Positions 41,345 through 53,000 of a DNA stretch of 64,000 nucleotides are shown here, in pieces (positions within the stretch are counted from its first letter, which is position 1; each line of letters opens with the position of its first letter). Source of the DNA: Hyperoplus lanceolatus (Eukaryota > Chordata > Actinopteri > Uranoscopiformes > Ammodytidae); NCBI GenBank assembly GCA_026929865.2, contig CM049403.1:20618001-20682000 (forward strand), given 5' to 3'. The notes beneath the pieces were generated by a model. It searched no databases, was not told where the DNA came from, and saw only the letters and a program-made list of their open reading frames with translations. The position numbers and the translations under genes were made by a program.

Positions 41345-42065
41345 GCTACTTTTTCTGGTGTTATTGGTGACCTTTGGAGACTCTGTCGATAAAGCAAAAG
41401 TATGTAGCTCTCGCTGTCATCTCTCTCGTTCGGTCGTGGCATAGCGGGTCATCCTCGCTGCTGTGCTCGGCATTTGAGACGCAACATTTATTTAATGCTC
41501 ATAGTTAATCACATAGCTTATTGCTGAAACGAAAGCTATCAACGCCGTGGTTTAAGGCTGAAATGATAACCGGGGCACATTAACCTTTTCGATTGGAAGG
41601 CTTCCGCCATCTCCGTCAGTTTCAGTTTACAGCCGACAAAGTTACAATCACAACGACCGCATGGACAGTGCATGGACTTGGACAGCGTTTAAAAGAAGCC
41701 TCTCATTCTTATTATCATTAGGGTTTTGATGCAAATTATGAAATCTAAACATTACGGCGGCCCTGGTGGTGCGTAAAAGGACAGCGCTGTTGGCAATCAA
41801 TCTCTCCTCAACCCACAACTACCGTAGCTAAAAAGCCACAGTAAAAGTCGATCGCACAGCTGATTCCTGCCTGTGACACGTTGACTCGCCACGTAATGAG
41901 TCGAGGCTTTGCATTGGCTTTGGCGATGTCCCGTGCCTCTTTTTTCTCTCCTCACAAAGCGTTCTTTCTCCCATTGCACACACGCATGCCCCGGCCGCTT
42001 CCGAGAGCACAGCCAGTGTTGGTTCCACCCGATAAAAATAAAAAAAAAACACAACTTGGACACAG

Positions 42066-42145
42066 GCCCTTAAGCTATGTAAAGTGCTTTGAGTGCGAGA
42101 AATGCGCTATATAAATTAAACATAGGCTATTATTATTATTATTAG
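42066..42145 (+). mobile_element. Short retroposon 3' end
   Basis: The words AAGCTATGTAAAGTGCTTTG, AGTGCGAGAAATGCGCTATATAAAT and a TATTATTATT tail match the widespread fish LINE/SINE 3' end 'GTAAAGCGCTTTGAGTG...GCGCTATATAAAT'. Only about 80 bp remain, inside the hAT element. Confidence 0.6.
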
Positions 42146-42333
42146 GCTGAATGATCGCTCTGGTAATGGGCAGTCCATTACTGGACGCCAAATACTAGAC
42201 CCCGAATATAAGATGACCTGACTTTTTACGACCTATTTCCAGGGGGGAAAACCCGTCTTATATTCTGACCATTACGGTAGTAGCCTACTCCTCTTTTACA
42301 GTCTATGAGTAGTGCAAATAAAAATGTTATACA

Positions 42334-42666
42334 GTGCTATCGAACAGAGTGCGAACTGCATGGCGAAAGTCAGCAGAAAACCGAAGCTTGCAGGCGTCCC
42401 CGTCATTCAAATCCTATTTGAGGGATAACTTCGGATTCCAGGTGAATTATGAAGACAGTGATAGACGTGTGGAACAATGTCGGCACACAGGTTACTGTTT
42501 TACCACGATCGCCTATGTAGGAGCCAACCATGGACATATAAAGGGAGCCAACACGTCGAACATGCATACGCATTTGAAAACGCACCATCCAGGTGTTACT
42601 ATCACTGTTACTTTGAAGAAAAAACGAGCTGTGCAAACCCAGACAGTATTTTCTTCTTTATACTGA
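42334..42666 (+). pseudogene. BED-type zinc finger exon of a hAT transposase (partial)
   Basis: The 110-residue frame includes SYLRDNFGFQVNYEDSDRR, a CRHTGYC cysteine pair (C49, C55), FTTIAYVGA, and NTSNMHTHLKTHHPGV (H80, H84/H85). This is the BED finger at the N-terminus of hAT transposases and ZBED proteins, which binds the transposon ends. Two oddities are visible. The cysteine pair is spaced by five residues rather than two. About eight extra residues (NHGHIKGA) split 'YVGANTSNM'; the DNA shows GGAGCCAAC on both sides of this extra piece, so it arose as a short duplication-type insertion. No dimerisation or DDE region follows. It is a relic of the surrounding hAT. Confidence 0.78.
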
Positions 42667-43104
42667 AAATACACAAGCTGTCATTTAATTAATGCTGCAG
42701 TTGCACTTTTATTTGATAATTGTTAGATTTATGAGAGCACTTCAGAGCTAAGAGAGCTGCAGCAATATTTTCTTTTTTTAAAGTCAAAAATACCCTTAAA
42801 GATGACATACCCTTTGTTTACATACCAGTTTACAGAGCCTGCTGAGCATTAACACTGGCTTTTTTCAGTGCAATTTTAGTTTATGCTGCACCTTCACTAG
42901 TATTTAAGAAGTATTGTATTCATTGGAGAATTGTAGCAGTATTCTTGTTATGTTTGTTATGCATTTTATTTGTATGTTAGCTAGTTACTGACAGCTAAAA
43001 CTGTTCATTCTCCCTTAACTATGAACCGTACCGTACCGTGACTTCAAAACTGAGGTACGTACCGAACCGTGACTTTAGCGTACCGTTATATCCCTACACA
43101 TAAC

Positions 43105-44902
43105 ACATTTCAACATCACTGGTTTTAGCTTCCTCTCATCTGCCATTATGGTTGAAGTACAGGACAGCCAAGATGAGTCTGTAGAAAAGCAGATGGTGTA
43201 GGTCAGAAGTTGAACAAATGAGTTATCCCAAAAGTACAAACAACATGCAAACATTTGTAAAACCTAACTTACTGTGTGTGGAAACATAAACAGTTCACAT
43301 TAATGATCGATCTCTTGTTATATGCTGTATATACCACCTCGGCGCTACTGGCCTATATGATATACTATTAAGGCCCGTTGCAGTGGTGTAGACTAAATGG
43401 TTTTAGAATGTTGCAGACGGGCTCGTTGCAAGGCGTCGCAAGTCTCAAGCCGCCTCGTCGCGAATCTTTGGTGTAGATGGGCCTACATCTTAAAACACAT
43501 GCTCTCAATAACAATACACCTTATAAAACACAATAATCATATACACTTGCACTAGACCTGGCACTCTTAGCACAATACTCAGTATCTATTCAACAGTTAC
43601 TACTAGTCTAAATACCCATGCTAGGCACTTACATGTTCAATACAATACAATACATGTTCACTTTACTATTACAGGGCCAACGGCCCCGGGTAAGTATTAG
43701 CATTTAACCTCAGCTATATGAAAATACTGTCTCTTTTAAGTGTAGAATGACTTCTTTAAACGCAAGTAAAGATAAGCATAAATGCATCAACTCAAATGAC
43801 ATAGAGCATCAAAATAACATTTCAGTAACACCATATTCCTCCAGACTGAATAACGGTATAACCTGGTCTTAATACCTGGTCTTACTGCAGCATCCCTGGC
43901 TGATTAATGGTCTGACTCTCCAACTGATATTTCATCATTTTCATTCCAAGGTTGTGGTTTCAAAATAATAAAACACTGTAAGAGCTAAAAATGGAAAAAG
44001 AAAGAAAGTGTCAACATCTGTAACTCTTGACTGAATGACAAACTCAAATAACCTTCAATTACATTTAAATTAAATCATATTTAACTCTTTTTACCATATC
44101 CATAAAACAATATCCATCCTACATTATAGCGCACAATTACACATGAAATGTAACCTGTCTTAAGCACACTATCCATTAATTGCTTACCTAACAAAGTTAC
44201 AATGACACATTAATTTTAGCTTTATATGCTTAACACATTTAACCTTAATAATGTACATTTTCATACACATTAAACTATAAATGTGAAGCCGTAATACCAC
44301 GTGACAATACCTAGCTTAAATAAGCACGGCAAACTCATGTAAAACAGTTAAACTTCTGCACATTCTCATTTCAACACCAACCATGCATGTAAAAACAAAC
44401 CATACAGAGTTCCGTGATAACACCATTAACACCATTTTAAATGCAATATTACAAACCTTGTGCCCTACAGCCAGGTGCTAGACCGTGGAAAGAAAGTAAT
44501 ATCTCTGTTTACAATTCTCCATTTTCAATATCAAGTGAACAAGTGACACTCTCTAAACCGTTCAGTTTCGTTTCCGGTAATTATTCCTTCAAAATAAAAG
44601 CACTCGCGTATAATGTATGCAGAAAAATACTAAAAAATAAAAGACTGTAAATCTAAAGTAAATATGACCGTGGGGTCCTTTACACTTACTACTCATTGTA
44701 TTCACTGGATATCATTACTGCTTTACTGTTGTTAAACCTTTATGAATTATACCTATGCACTTCCTAAACCAAATATAACTCTTCTTTAATCCAAAGTCAG
44801 CACCAGACCTGTATCATTCTCACAATACTGTCAAAAAAACTTACTTGGACGTTTAAAATAATTAGCAAACCAGACCTCCTGGTACAGACTTACTGAGTAG
44901 GG
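43105..44902. other. AT-rich interior of the inverted pair, right part
   Basis: No exon or known repeat is recognised, apart from a small GC-richer segment at 43371-43484 with possible AGGCCC/GGGCCT ends. Confidence 0.45.
43371..43484. repeat. Possible small MITE with AGGCCC ends
   Basis: A 114-bp GC-rich island (GTTGCAGTGGTGTAGAC, GGCGTCGCAAGTCTC, GTCGCGAATCTTTGGTGTAG) in AT-rich DNA starts AGGCCC and ends GGGCCT. No target duplication is seen, so the limits are tentative. Confidence 0.3.
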
Positions 44903-45050
44903 TCCAGCTGCAGCCCCGGAGACAAACGCGTGACGGAAGTAACTGTGGTGTCACGGACATGATTTTTGACTATTTAGCTTCCATGACATGTCTGCTATGT
45001 CACTCATTTGCCCTAACAACCCCGCAATGATGCCTGAACCTAATCCTCAA

Positions 45051-45110
<60 letters not shown>

Positions 45111-45464
45111 CAAACTTAGTAGCCTATCGGTCTGCGGTCTTTTTTATTGTTTGACGTGACATACTCAAGATGGCCGCCGCGGTGTTCCGTCAATGTTCTA
45201 TCTATATTCTAACCTCTCCCTGTCCCCTTGCCCTAACCCAACCCACCCAACTGTGATGCCTGAACCTAATCGCCAAAACAATATAAATAACACAAACTTA
45301 GTATCGGTTTGCTGTCTTGTTATTGTTTGACGTTGTACAACTTAGAAGTTTATGATGTTGCAAAAATAAAATCTGCAGGTAACTTCCGTCACACCAGAGT
45401 TACTTCCGTCACGCCTGGGTGTTGTTGTCACGCCAGGGTGTTTGTCTCCGGGGCTGCAGCTGGA
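44903..45464. mobile_element. Foldback-type element with GC-rich inverted ends, 562 bp
   Basis: The outer 25 bases (44903-44927) are a perfect reverse complement of 45440-45464; the core is CAGCTGCAGCCCCGGAGAC. Past a 27-bp difference the inverted match continues (GCGTGACGGAAGTAACT). The interior holds two diverged direct repeats (about 44990-45165 and 45225-45340) sharing TTGCCCTAAC, TGATGCCTGAACCTAATC, ACAAACTTAGTA and TATTGTTTGACGT. A TA microsatellite has expanded in the first repeat. No target duplication is clear and there is no coding frame, so the superfamily is unknown. Confidence 0.7.
45055..45109. repeat. (AT)27 microsatellite
   Basis: A perfect AT run inside the first internal repeat of the foldback element; the matching place in the second repeat has only AATATAAATAA. 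Confidence 0.95.
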
Positions 45465-45814
45465 TACTATTGGACTTACCAGACTTGAATCTCTGACTAG
45501 GTCTGTGTCCATGACGTACAGTCCGGGCTCTAGCCACGGCTCCAGATCAGCTCCGCAAGGAGACGATTGCACTGCAAACTGTGACCCATCTGAATGTGTG
45601 ACCCTAGAGGGCGCTGTTCTCTTATTTATCAACTGATTTCAATAGATTATATGTTTCAAACATAGATAATATATGAGTTTATATACATGAGTTTATATAT
45701 ATATATATATATTAATTATAGTTTCGCAAAAACAGCCCTGCAATCGTGAGATTATCAAGTATTTTTCTTAGCCTACAATTTAAATGAATGTGCTGTGGGC
45801 CAACGTAGTTAGAT
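45465..45814. other. Sequence between two inserted elements
   Basis: Nothing is recognised except a short TA tract at 45697-45712. A frame at 45342-45636 spans the edge of the foldback element and shows no family motif. Confidence 0.45.
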
Positions 45815-46110
45815 CAAATCAAATTAAATCTAATAATTTTTATTTGTAGCCTATAGCCCAATATCACAAATGGACATTTGCCTCAGTGGGCTTTACATTC
45901 CATACAATATGACACCCTGCCCTTACACCCTTAGCTTGGCTGAGAAAAAAACTCCCAGTAAAAAACCCTTTACCGGGATTAAAAAAAAATAAGAGAAATC
46001 TCAGGGAGAGTCGACAGAGCAAAGGATCCCTCTCCCAGGACGGACATACTGCAATAGATGTCATAAGTAGAGAAAATTCACGAAGGAGTTTGATCGTTAT
46101 ACTGGGTTGA
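45815..46110 (-). mobile_element. Common fish retroposon 3' region (minus orientation)
   Basis: Read on the plus strand, the order is AATCAAATTAAATC, TTTTTATTTGTAGCC, ATAGCCCAATATCACAAATG, TTGCCTCAGTGGGCTTTACA, ACACCCTGCCCTTACACCC, AACCCTTTACCGGGATTA, and GATCCCTCTCCCAGGACGGA before CTGCAATAGATGTC. This order is a very widespread percomorph interspersed repeat. The TTTGATT tail lies at the low-coordinate end, so the copy is on the minus strand. It may extend to about 46325. Confidence 0.78.
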
Positions 46111-46343
46111 CTATTCACCTTGATAAAAAAACTAACAATCCTACCATACAGACTCAAGCTGTCCCTCAAGTACCCCATCATATTCTGTACCATGAATACC
46201 ACACAGTCACTGAGTCTGTCAAACATTCTGAGTGGCTGCCATGTGTATAAGGGAATGTAAGATAGATTGCAAGGCAGGATGGACAGAGTTGTGGACATAA
46301 TAGTAAAGGACAATTCACCACCCACTGCTCTTTCTGCTCATTC

Positions 46344-47086
46344 TTGTTACCAGAGCTTTTCTTCTACCAGTAGGCCTGTATGTGTTCGAAAATTGTTGAA
46401 ATGTTAACACAAGTGAAGATATTAGGCCTATTTGCGAGTGTGTTCAATGAAATCATTTTCTGTCTGTTTGGGTCAAAAAGTATAGTTGAAGAGAGGTGAG
46501 CAGAGAGGTGAGCAGCATCAATAAAAAACATCCTCATGACTGTTGTTTATCTGTTTGATTCTGAAGTCTTTTTTTTCTTTTAAATTACACAATGGGTTAG
46601 CAATTGGTTATACTGCATAATATAGCCAACAATACATAACTATTTGACAATAGCATATCTATATTTAAACTGTTTGTAAATAAAGCTCTGTATTTTTCAT
46701 TATTAAAAAAAAAAAAAAAAACCTTTTCCCACATCAGCTAGCAATGCCATACAAATGCACTTTTATTTTGATGGACGCAATTCGACTGTGGTATTGTCAC
46801 ATGATCTCTTTCCTGTTTCACACCATGTGACTTCGTTTTTCGTTTTGAGCACAAAATCAAAAAAGGAATCAGCTGGCAGCCCATTTCCTTATTCAATTCA
46901 AATCGAAAATGTATAAAAGGTATCGGCAAAAACGAAAAACGGAGCACATTGGGCAGTTCTGTTTGTTTTTCGATTCAGACAAAAAAAACAATTCAGTCCG
47001 TTATTGGTTTGAAACCAACAGAAGTTTTCCGTTTTTTCAATTTTGATATCAATGAAAAAAGGAATTATACTATAGTACCCAGACCC
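46344..47086 (-). repeat. Right arm of the 9.1-kb inverted pair
   Basis: This is the reverse-complement partner of 37951-38616. The outermost part (46800-47086) is nearly identical to the left arm. Matching inner blocks are 46733-46800, 46657-46706, 46566-46631, 46439-46491 and 46344-46393. It also holds an 18-A run near 46705-46722 that the left arm lacks. Confidence 0.9.
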
Positions 47087-50000
47087 CCAACACTGTCGAT
47101 ATAATTTAATTGAGCTATTTGAGGCTTACTCATTAGCAACAGAGATCTTATTCCACAGGATTTGACTTTAATTAGTCAATTCAATTAATGACACTCATTA
47201 TAGACTTTAGCAGCTGCAAATTACACTCCTGCTAATGACAGTGGATCAGATTGACTGTTGTTATACATCAATTAGAATAAATAGAATTCTCTACTGCCAT
47301 ATTTGAAAACTACATGTAGGCTACTACATAAATTCATATCAGGTAGTGATTTACCTATTTATTGACATACACTGCAAAAGCCAGGTGTTAAATTGAAAAG
47401 TGTCCACCACTGATTTTACATTGCACTTTTTTGCTATTGTTGAACTCAAGTGGCCAGTTTGGAAACCAGGTAAAACAAATAAGGCAGCAGAACCAGAGAA
47501 TGCAACTGGTTCACTTACAGTTTGTTTGGATTTTTTCATTTCATTTAACTTTTATTTATCCTCGAGAGACCAATATTATATAGATATTTAGGTGTGTAAA
47601 GTAGCTAATGTAACCTTGAGTCGCTAGCAGCTCCTCCAAGCAGAGATGAAAAGAGGGCTACAGAGGTCCGGTATGCTTATTATTTTCAGACTTCATACTC
47701 CATATTTTTTATTTTCTCAAACGTGTGGTCTCCTGCCTCTACCAATGTTGCCTTAAGTGATATCACACAGGCACACAGCTATACTCTGCCATCTCAACCC
47801 CTTAACAGCCAAAGGAAATTGCCTAAATAAATACACAATCAATCAGGCCGTACCATTATCCTTAAGTTATATCTACCGCTCCAGAAAACAGGTAAGTGGT
47901 TGAGTCATTCATTCTCAACCGCTTCAATGTAGAAACAAGCTCACATATTTGTCTTATTTGATATATTTCAAACTATACCTAAACATATTACAATAAACAT
48001 ATACTTTACATATCATTTAACATTATAACCAAATCAATAAAGGAGCTCAATTTAAAAATGCTGGTCTAACATAAACTATATGATTTATGTCTAACTCTGT
48101 ACCTCAAAATAATACCAAACAAAATAAAAATGGTATAGTATCTGTCTGTACATTACAATTATTCTGGTTAAAAAAACAATTAACAAGAATAGTTAAGTGG
48201 ACAGTATGGTTGGGTCGAAAATTGGCGAACAAATGGCGTGTTCTCACCGACTTTGTAACAATCAGCACATGAATTCTATTCAAACCTTTTTTTTTGCAAA
48301 GCCTCAAGTTGAAACATAAAACTATTATTTCCACAGTATGTTTTCCCATGTCAGCCAATAATACCCTGGTGTGCATACAGGGTCAAAGGCCGATGGCAGC
48401 ACGTTGTGCTTGACATGTAACAAAGGGCATATGAAGGAATGATAAACTGCCACATTCCTGACAAGAGCCATAACTTGCCAGTAGTATTTTTGAACGCAAA
48501 CCTGCTGAGAGCCACGTCCTTAGAAATGTATCAGCTTCCAAAAAATATAGGGAGAGCAAATAAAAGGAAGAAAAAGAGAGAAGAAAGTGAGAGAAAAGCA
48601 AAGGAAAGTGATCATTGTTATTGACCTTACATAAGAGCCAAGCTAAACGACCATGTCTCCCGCAGGAACCACTGTCAGTGACTGATTACATCTCAAATAC
48701 ACTGACACAAATTCCCATTCATTTGTATTAAAGATAACAACTAAAGTTAACTGTGTATGTTTCTATTTCCATTTACAGTTTTTCTTGATTGCTTTACCAC
48801 ATTTTTCCATTCAGTTTACTCACAGCTCTCAACAGACAAAATGACAAAAACAGCACATTGTTTGCTCCTTCTCAAAACTTGTCACAAACCCATAAAAAAT
48901 TTAGTTTCCATCAAAACCTTCAATTTGCTCTCAATATAAAAAAGTATGTTATCTTATTTTTTATTTTCTTTAGTTAAAATATAACTAAATTGAAAATACA
49001 GTTTTCAATATCAACCTCGGCAACCATCACTTCAATTTTAGAGCTGCATCCCTCAAAGTGTTTTACCACTGTCAACCATACTGTACTGTTGGTACATTTG
49101 GAATATTTAAAACTTTGTATACGGCAAAATACTGATCTTCTATTTTTGTATTGATGAGTAGAATTAAAGAATATCGTAAACAAGGACAGGTCAAAACCAT
49201 AGATTTATATTTGATCAACTAGGTACAAAACGGCAAGGATTCTCACAGAAGTTTATTTTCCATGTTACATGAATCTACATGTATAGATACTACAATAAAT
49301 CAAAATGGCAGGGTTTATATATAGAGCTGAGATGTCAAATCTCAAATGCATCATACTAAAGGAAATTCTTCTGGAATGGTAAATCCATCTCTGGAAGTGC
49401 CCTGCAGTGATTTCCAAGCGTCCAGAATGTATAGCTATGATTGAGTCCATGATCAATGATTGTTTCCCTGAATTCATGGGGGCATCTTATGAGAATGCCT
49501 CTAACACAAACTCTTTCATCTACTTCTATAGTCTATAGGTTGAGAACTTAAGGATGAATTCTGCACAGTGAGTTCACATAGGTGCTGACTATATTAAGCA
49601 TTGATGGAGTAGTTTCCCTTCAGAGGTTTTGGAAATTGTTTTAAAATTCAAATAAAATAGTTTCCTGCCAGGTTCATTATCCCTTCCAAAAAACAAAAAG
49701 AGGAGAATTGGAGTAAGGTTGGTTAAAAACAGTCTCAATTATAATAAGAGTGTCCTATTACTGTATTACTTTCTGTAATCAACAGCAAAAACAAATGTCA
49801 TGAATGTATGCAATACATTGTAATACAACTGTTTGAACAAAATGAGAAATAGTTTACCCATTCACCAGTTAAGGCGCTTGCTGGGCAAATATGTTGAAAA
49901 AATCGAACTGCAAACATTGCAACCGGAGTGCAAGAAAACTTGTTTTTCCTGGCTCATGCTATGACCATGTTGTGTCAAGAGCTTTCTGATTCAAACACAC

Positions 50001-53000
50001 ACACAGTCAGGGTTTGTGCAGGAAAGTGATCCCACCAACAACAGCGGTAATTATGCGTGTGAGGATATAGGCAGAATGAGAACCAGCCGCCTCAGTGACC
50101 CTGCTGTGACCTTCTCCAAACCTCAACATGGCATCGGACTTCTTTCACCACGGGGGCAAGTCAGATAAACTTGCTTCTCACTCCACACTATAACAGGCGT
50201 GAGTCAAAATTGGATATCTGACATGTGCTCGTGTTGGCGTTTGTAGCAGTAAGATGTGATCTGAGCCAAAGTTGTTTGACATAATAGGGGAAACAGGGAG
50301 GAAGTGCAGTCAGATCAGTTGGAGGGAGATAATGGACAACAACAAAAAAAAAACCTTGCCCACCCAACGTTCGATCAAGTGCGAGAGCTCGATTACTATG
50401 GATACAGTGGGAGAATTATCGCACTGCAGGTTTCTGGTCTGTGATTCAATGACTTGGCAGAGAAGTTTACTCACAGTGGTGGGTTGAGTGTGTATGCAAA
50501 TGCAATGAAGCAGGATCAGTCTAGGTGTTTTTTCCCCAATAAGGTGCAGTTTAAAGGTTGATTTTGGTAATGGTGTATAGTTGAAGGGGAACAGTGAGCT
50601 TAAGGGTCATCATACCCCTTTGGGACAAACACAGCAGAAGTAATGAATCCTAGGAGTGGAGGTGTAACAACAATGAGGATGGTGAGCTCATGCTACTGTG
50701 TGTGACTTGAGCTTAACTTTGTCTGTGTACTCCACTGGGATACTTTGTGGTTTGAATATGCTGCCCTGGTTGGAAAAAAAAATGCATTTTGACAATCAGT
50801 CTCAAGTTGCATCTGATTTTACCTCAGCCACATGCTGTGTTGCCAAGTCTTGGTTCATGAACTTTCCAACATAACAAGCCTTTGATCATTTGAACAATTG
50901 AAAATGGGAAGAATACCAGAGATTATTGTTCCATATATGTGACAATGAAACAGTTTAACTGCCATTTAATAGGATTGGTCATCAGTATATAGAAAAACAG
51001 TAGTTTTCCTTTTTTCTATTGTTCCCAAGGTCAAGTATGAACCTCCTTAATAATATCCTCCTGATAAATGGGAGTCATCTTCATGTCTCAAGGGTCCTAT
51101 GTTCCCAAGCTTTACATTCTAATTTAAATATTTAAAATATGCCATATATCTGTGAGCATAGAAGTTTGCGAGCATAGCAGTTTAAAAGTTCAGTCACTCT
51201 CACTTTACTGTCGTTACCAGTCAGACGATCATAGCAAAATAGGGAAGCTCCCATAACGGATTAAGCAGTATGATTGCAGTATTGTAAGTTCCGATATAAG
51301 CCCCCGACTGCTTTGTTGTTTAATGCTAAAAAACATAGTTAATTGGAGACTGGCATTTATAATGATAGCCTAATACATTTTATAGTTTTGAGATGGACTT
51401 TTTCTGGACAAGGCTAGTGTGTATTGGTTATACTGCAGGTATTGACAGTCTTACTCCAGTTATAGTAAGGAACATTTTTATTGATTACACACAGCACAGA
51501 TGGCCTCTCATGCCCCTCTCAGACACACACACAATCCCAGACAGCCTGCTTTCATAGCAAATCAAATCATATTGTATCTCTCAGGGCAAAAGTCACCCTT
51601 GCCACTACAAAGAATATAACCATTGATGTCTCAATTTCCATATTTTACTCTTAAGAAAATGCTGCTTTGTGTTTTGTGAAAAACAGCTTTATAGTTTTCT
51701 GCTTTAGAGTCACAGCGCTTGCTGAGCTTGAGCTTTGCCCTGGAGAACTGTCCCTCTGTAGAACGCTCTCTCAGTATTGTCACCCGTGAACAAAAAGCCT
51801 ACTTTTTCTAAACAGTCACAAGGTCAGCTTATGTGGATGTTATGTCTATGTTTGTTTATGGTTGCCATACAGGGTTCCCGTCAATGTCCTTGGGGCCGGC
51901 CTGAGAATGGTAAGAGTGTGTTTTAGTTTTGCTGCTGGAGGCCCGAGCTATTTTAATAGGTGTTACCGCAGGGAAGACAGGCCATTGGCTTTGGGGTTGG
52001 GTTTCCCTTGTGCCAACAGCAGTGGTTTAATTGTGTATACCTGAGCTTTAATCAATGCCAAAAAAAATTTAATGTAATATCAGGAATGTAGGCCATTAGC
52101 CAGGGGACCCTGATGAAATTGCTGGAAATATCGAAGAAAAAGACTCCTTGCAGCATGCCTGGCTGTCTTCATGGCTGTGTTACACTTTTTAACACACACA
52201 AAAAAAGGGAGAAAGGAGTGAGATGTGAATAGACTTTTTATTTGGCAAAGTTGAAGGATAAGTGCCTCAATTTGAATCTGTTAAATTATGAATGATCAAA
52301 CATTTTTAAATGTACTACAATAAAGGCTTTTAAATTAAACGTTCTTCCTGTTTCGGCTCAAGTCAAATGTTTTGCTCTTGTCCTTATTTGCCTCAACACA
52401 TGGAAGTCTTCAAGAACCATAATCTTTGTATTACTACACAGCCATATATAACCACATTGTTTATTATAAGATGGCGAAGGAAATCCCTGGATGACATTCT
52501 CCCATCCTGTTGTTTGACAGAATGCTTATGATTTAAGGAAAGCTTGTCTAAGCGACATGAAAGCACTGCATGACCTTACATGGGTGTGTATTTCCATAAA
52601 CTTTGCCAATTTTGCTAAGCACTTAATTGCATTTCCATATATTAATACTGCTATATACTACATATGTATGATTCAAAGCTCTGTTCAGTCAAGCAGCAAG
52701 CGACAGAAGTCTTTACATTTTAAGTTTTAAGAACATCACCTTTGGGCTTATATTGACAATGACAAGCAGCTTTCGACAGGCAATCAGGTATGCTTGCTAC
52801 ATATATATTTAATTAGACACAATATGAATATGTATGAATGAAAGATCTGCAGGGCACTCTATGCAAACACACACATTCATCACCGTCACTCTGAATGAGG
52901 TAAGACAGTGTTTGAAGAACTTTCTCTCCCAAGAGTGTATTATCCAGGATCACACACTCGCCGTGGTAGATGAAACCATATGAAAGGCGTGTGTGTGTTG

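Larger units (their letters stand above)
40507..43096. mobile_element. hAT DNA transposon, 2.6 kb, carrying a BED-finger exon and a nested LINE
   Basis: The left end TAGGGGTGTAACGATAC and inverted right end TAGGGATATAACGGTAC match closely. CACATAAC is duplicated exactly on both flanks (40499-40506 and 43097-43104). Subterminal TACCGTACCGTGA-type repeats occur near both ends (40532-40546, 43027-43042), as expected for hAT transposase binding. A LINE 3' end is inserted at about 40845-41344, so the original element was about 2.1 kb. An open frame at 42334-42666 encodes a BED-type zinc finger, the usual N-terminal domain of hAT transposases. No catalytic domain follows, so the copy is an internally deleted, non-autonomous derivative. 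Confidence 0.93.
37951..47086. mobile_element. Candidate large DNA transposon (~9.1 kb) with very long inverted ends
   Basis: Two homologous sequences in opposite orientation (37951-38616 and 46344-47086) define the ends. The left reads GGTCTGGGTACTATAG inward and the right, inverted, GGGTCTGGGTACTATAG. CCAAC ends at 37950 and also occupies 47087-47091, possibly a 5-bp target duplication; the one-base length difference at the termini falls in a G-run. The interior contains later insertions: a hAT at 40507-43096, a foldback-type element at 44903-45464 and a retroposon at 45815-46110. Removing these leaves roughly 5.6 kb of AT-rich DNA in which I cannot recognise a transposase. Two separate copies in opposite orientation would also explain the arms. 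I know no superfamily that fits these termini with a 5-bp duplication. Confidence 0.45.

Noticed and set aside
45864-46325. 153-residue minus-strand frame
   Set aside because: It coincides with the common fish retroposon at 45815-46110 and its upstream part; the apparent protein has no recognised domain.
37951-47086. Polinton/Maverick or other virus-like large element
   Set aside because: Long inverted ends would fit, but no polymerase, integrase, protease or capsid signature is seen, the ends do not start AGT, and the flanking repeat appears to be 5 bp rather than 6.
47540-47575. TTTAACTTTTATTTATCCTC, resembling the reverse of the LINE 3' end at 31350-31375
   Set aside because: Only about 20 bases match and the sequence beyond does not follow the element.
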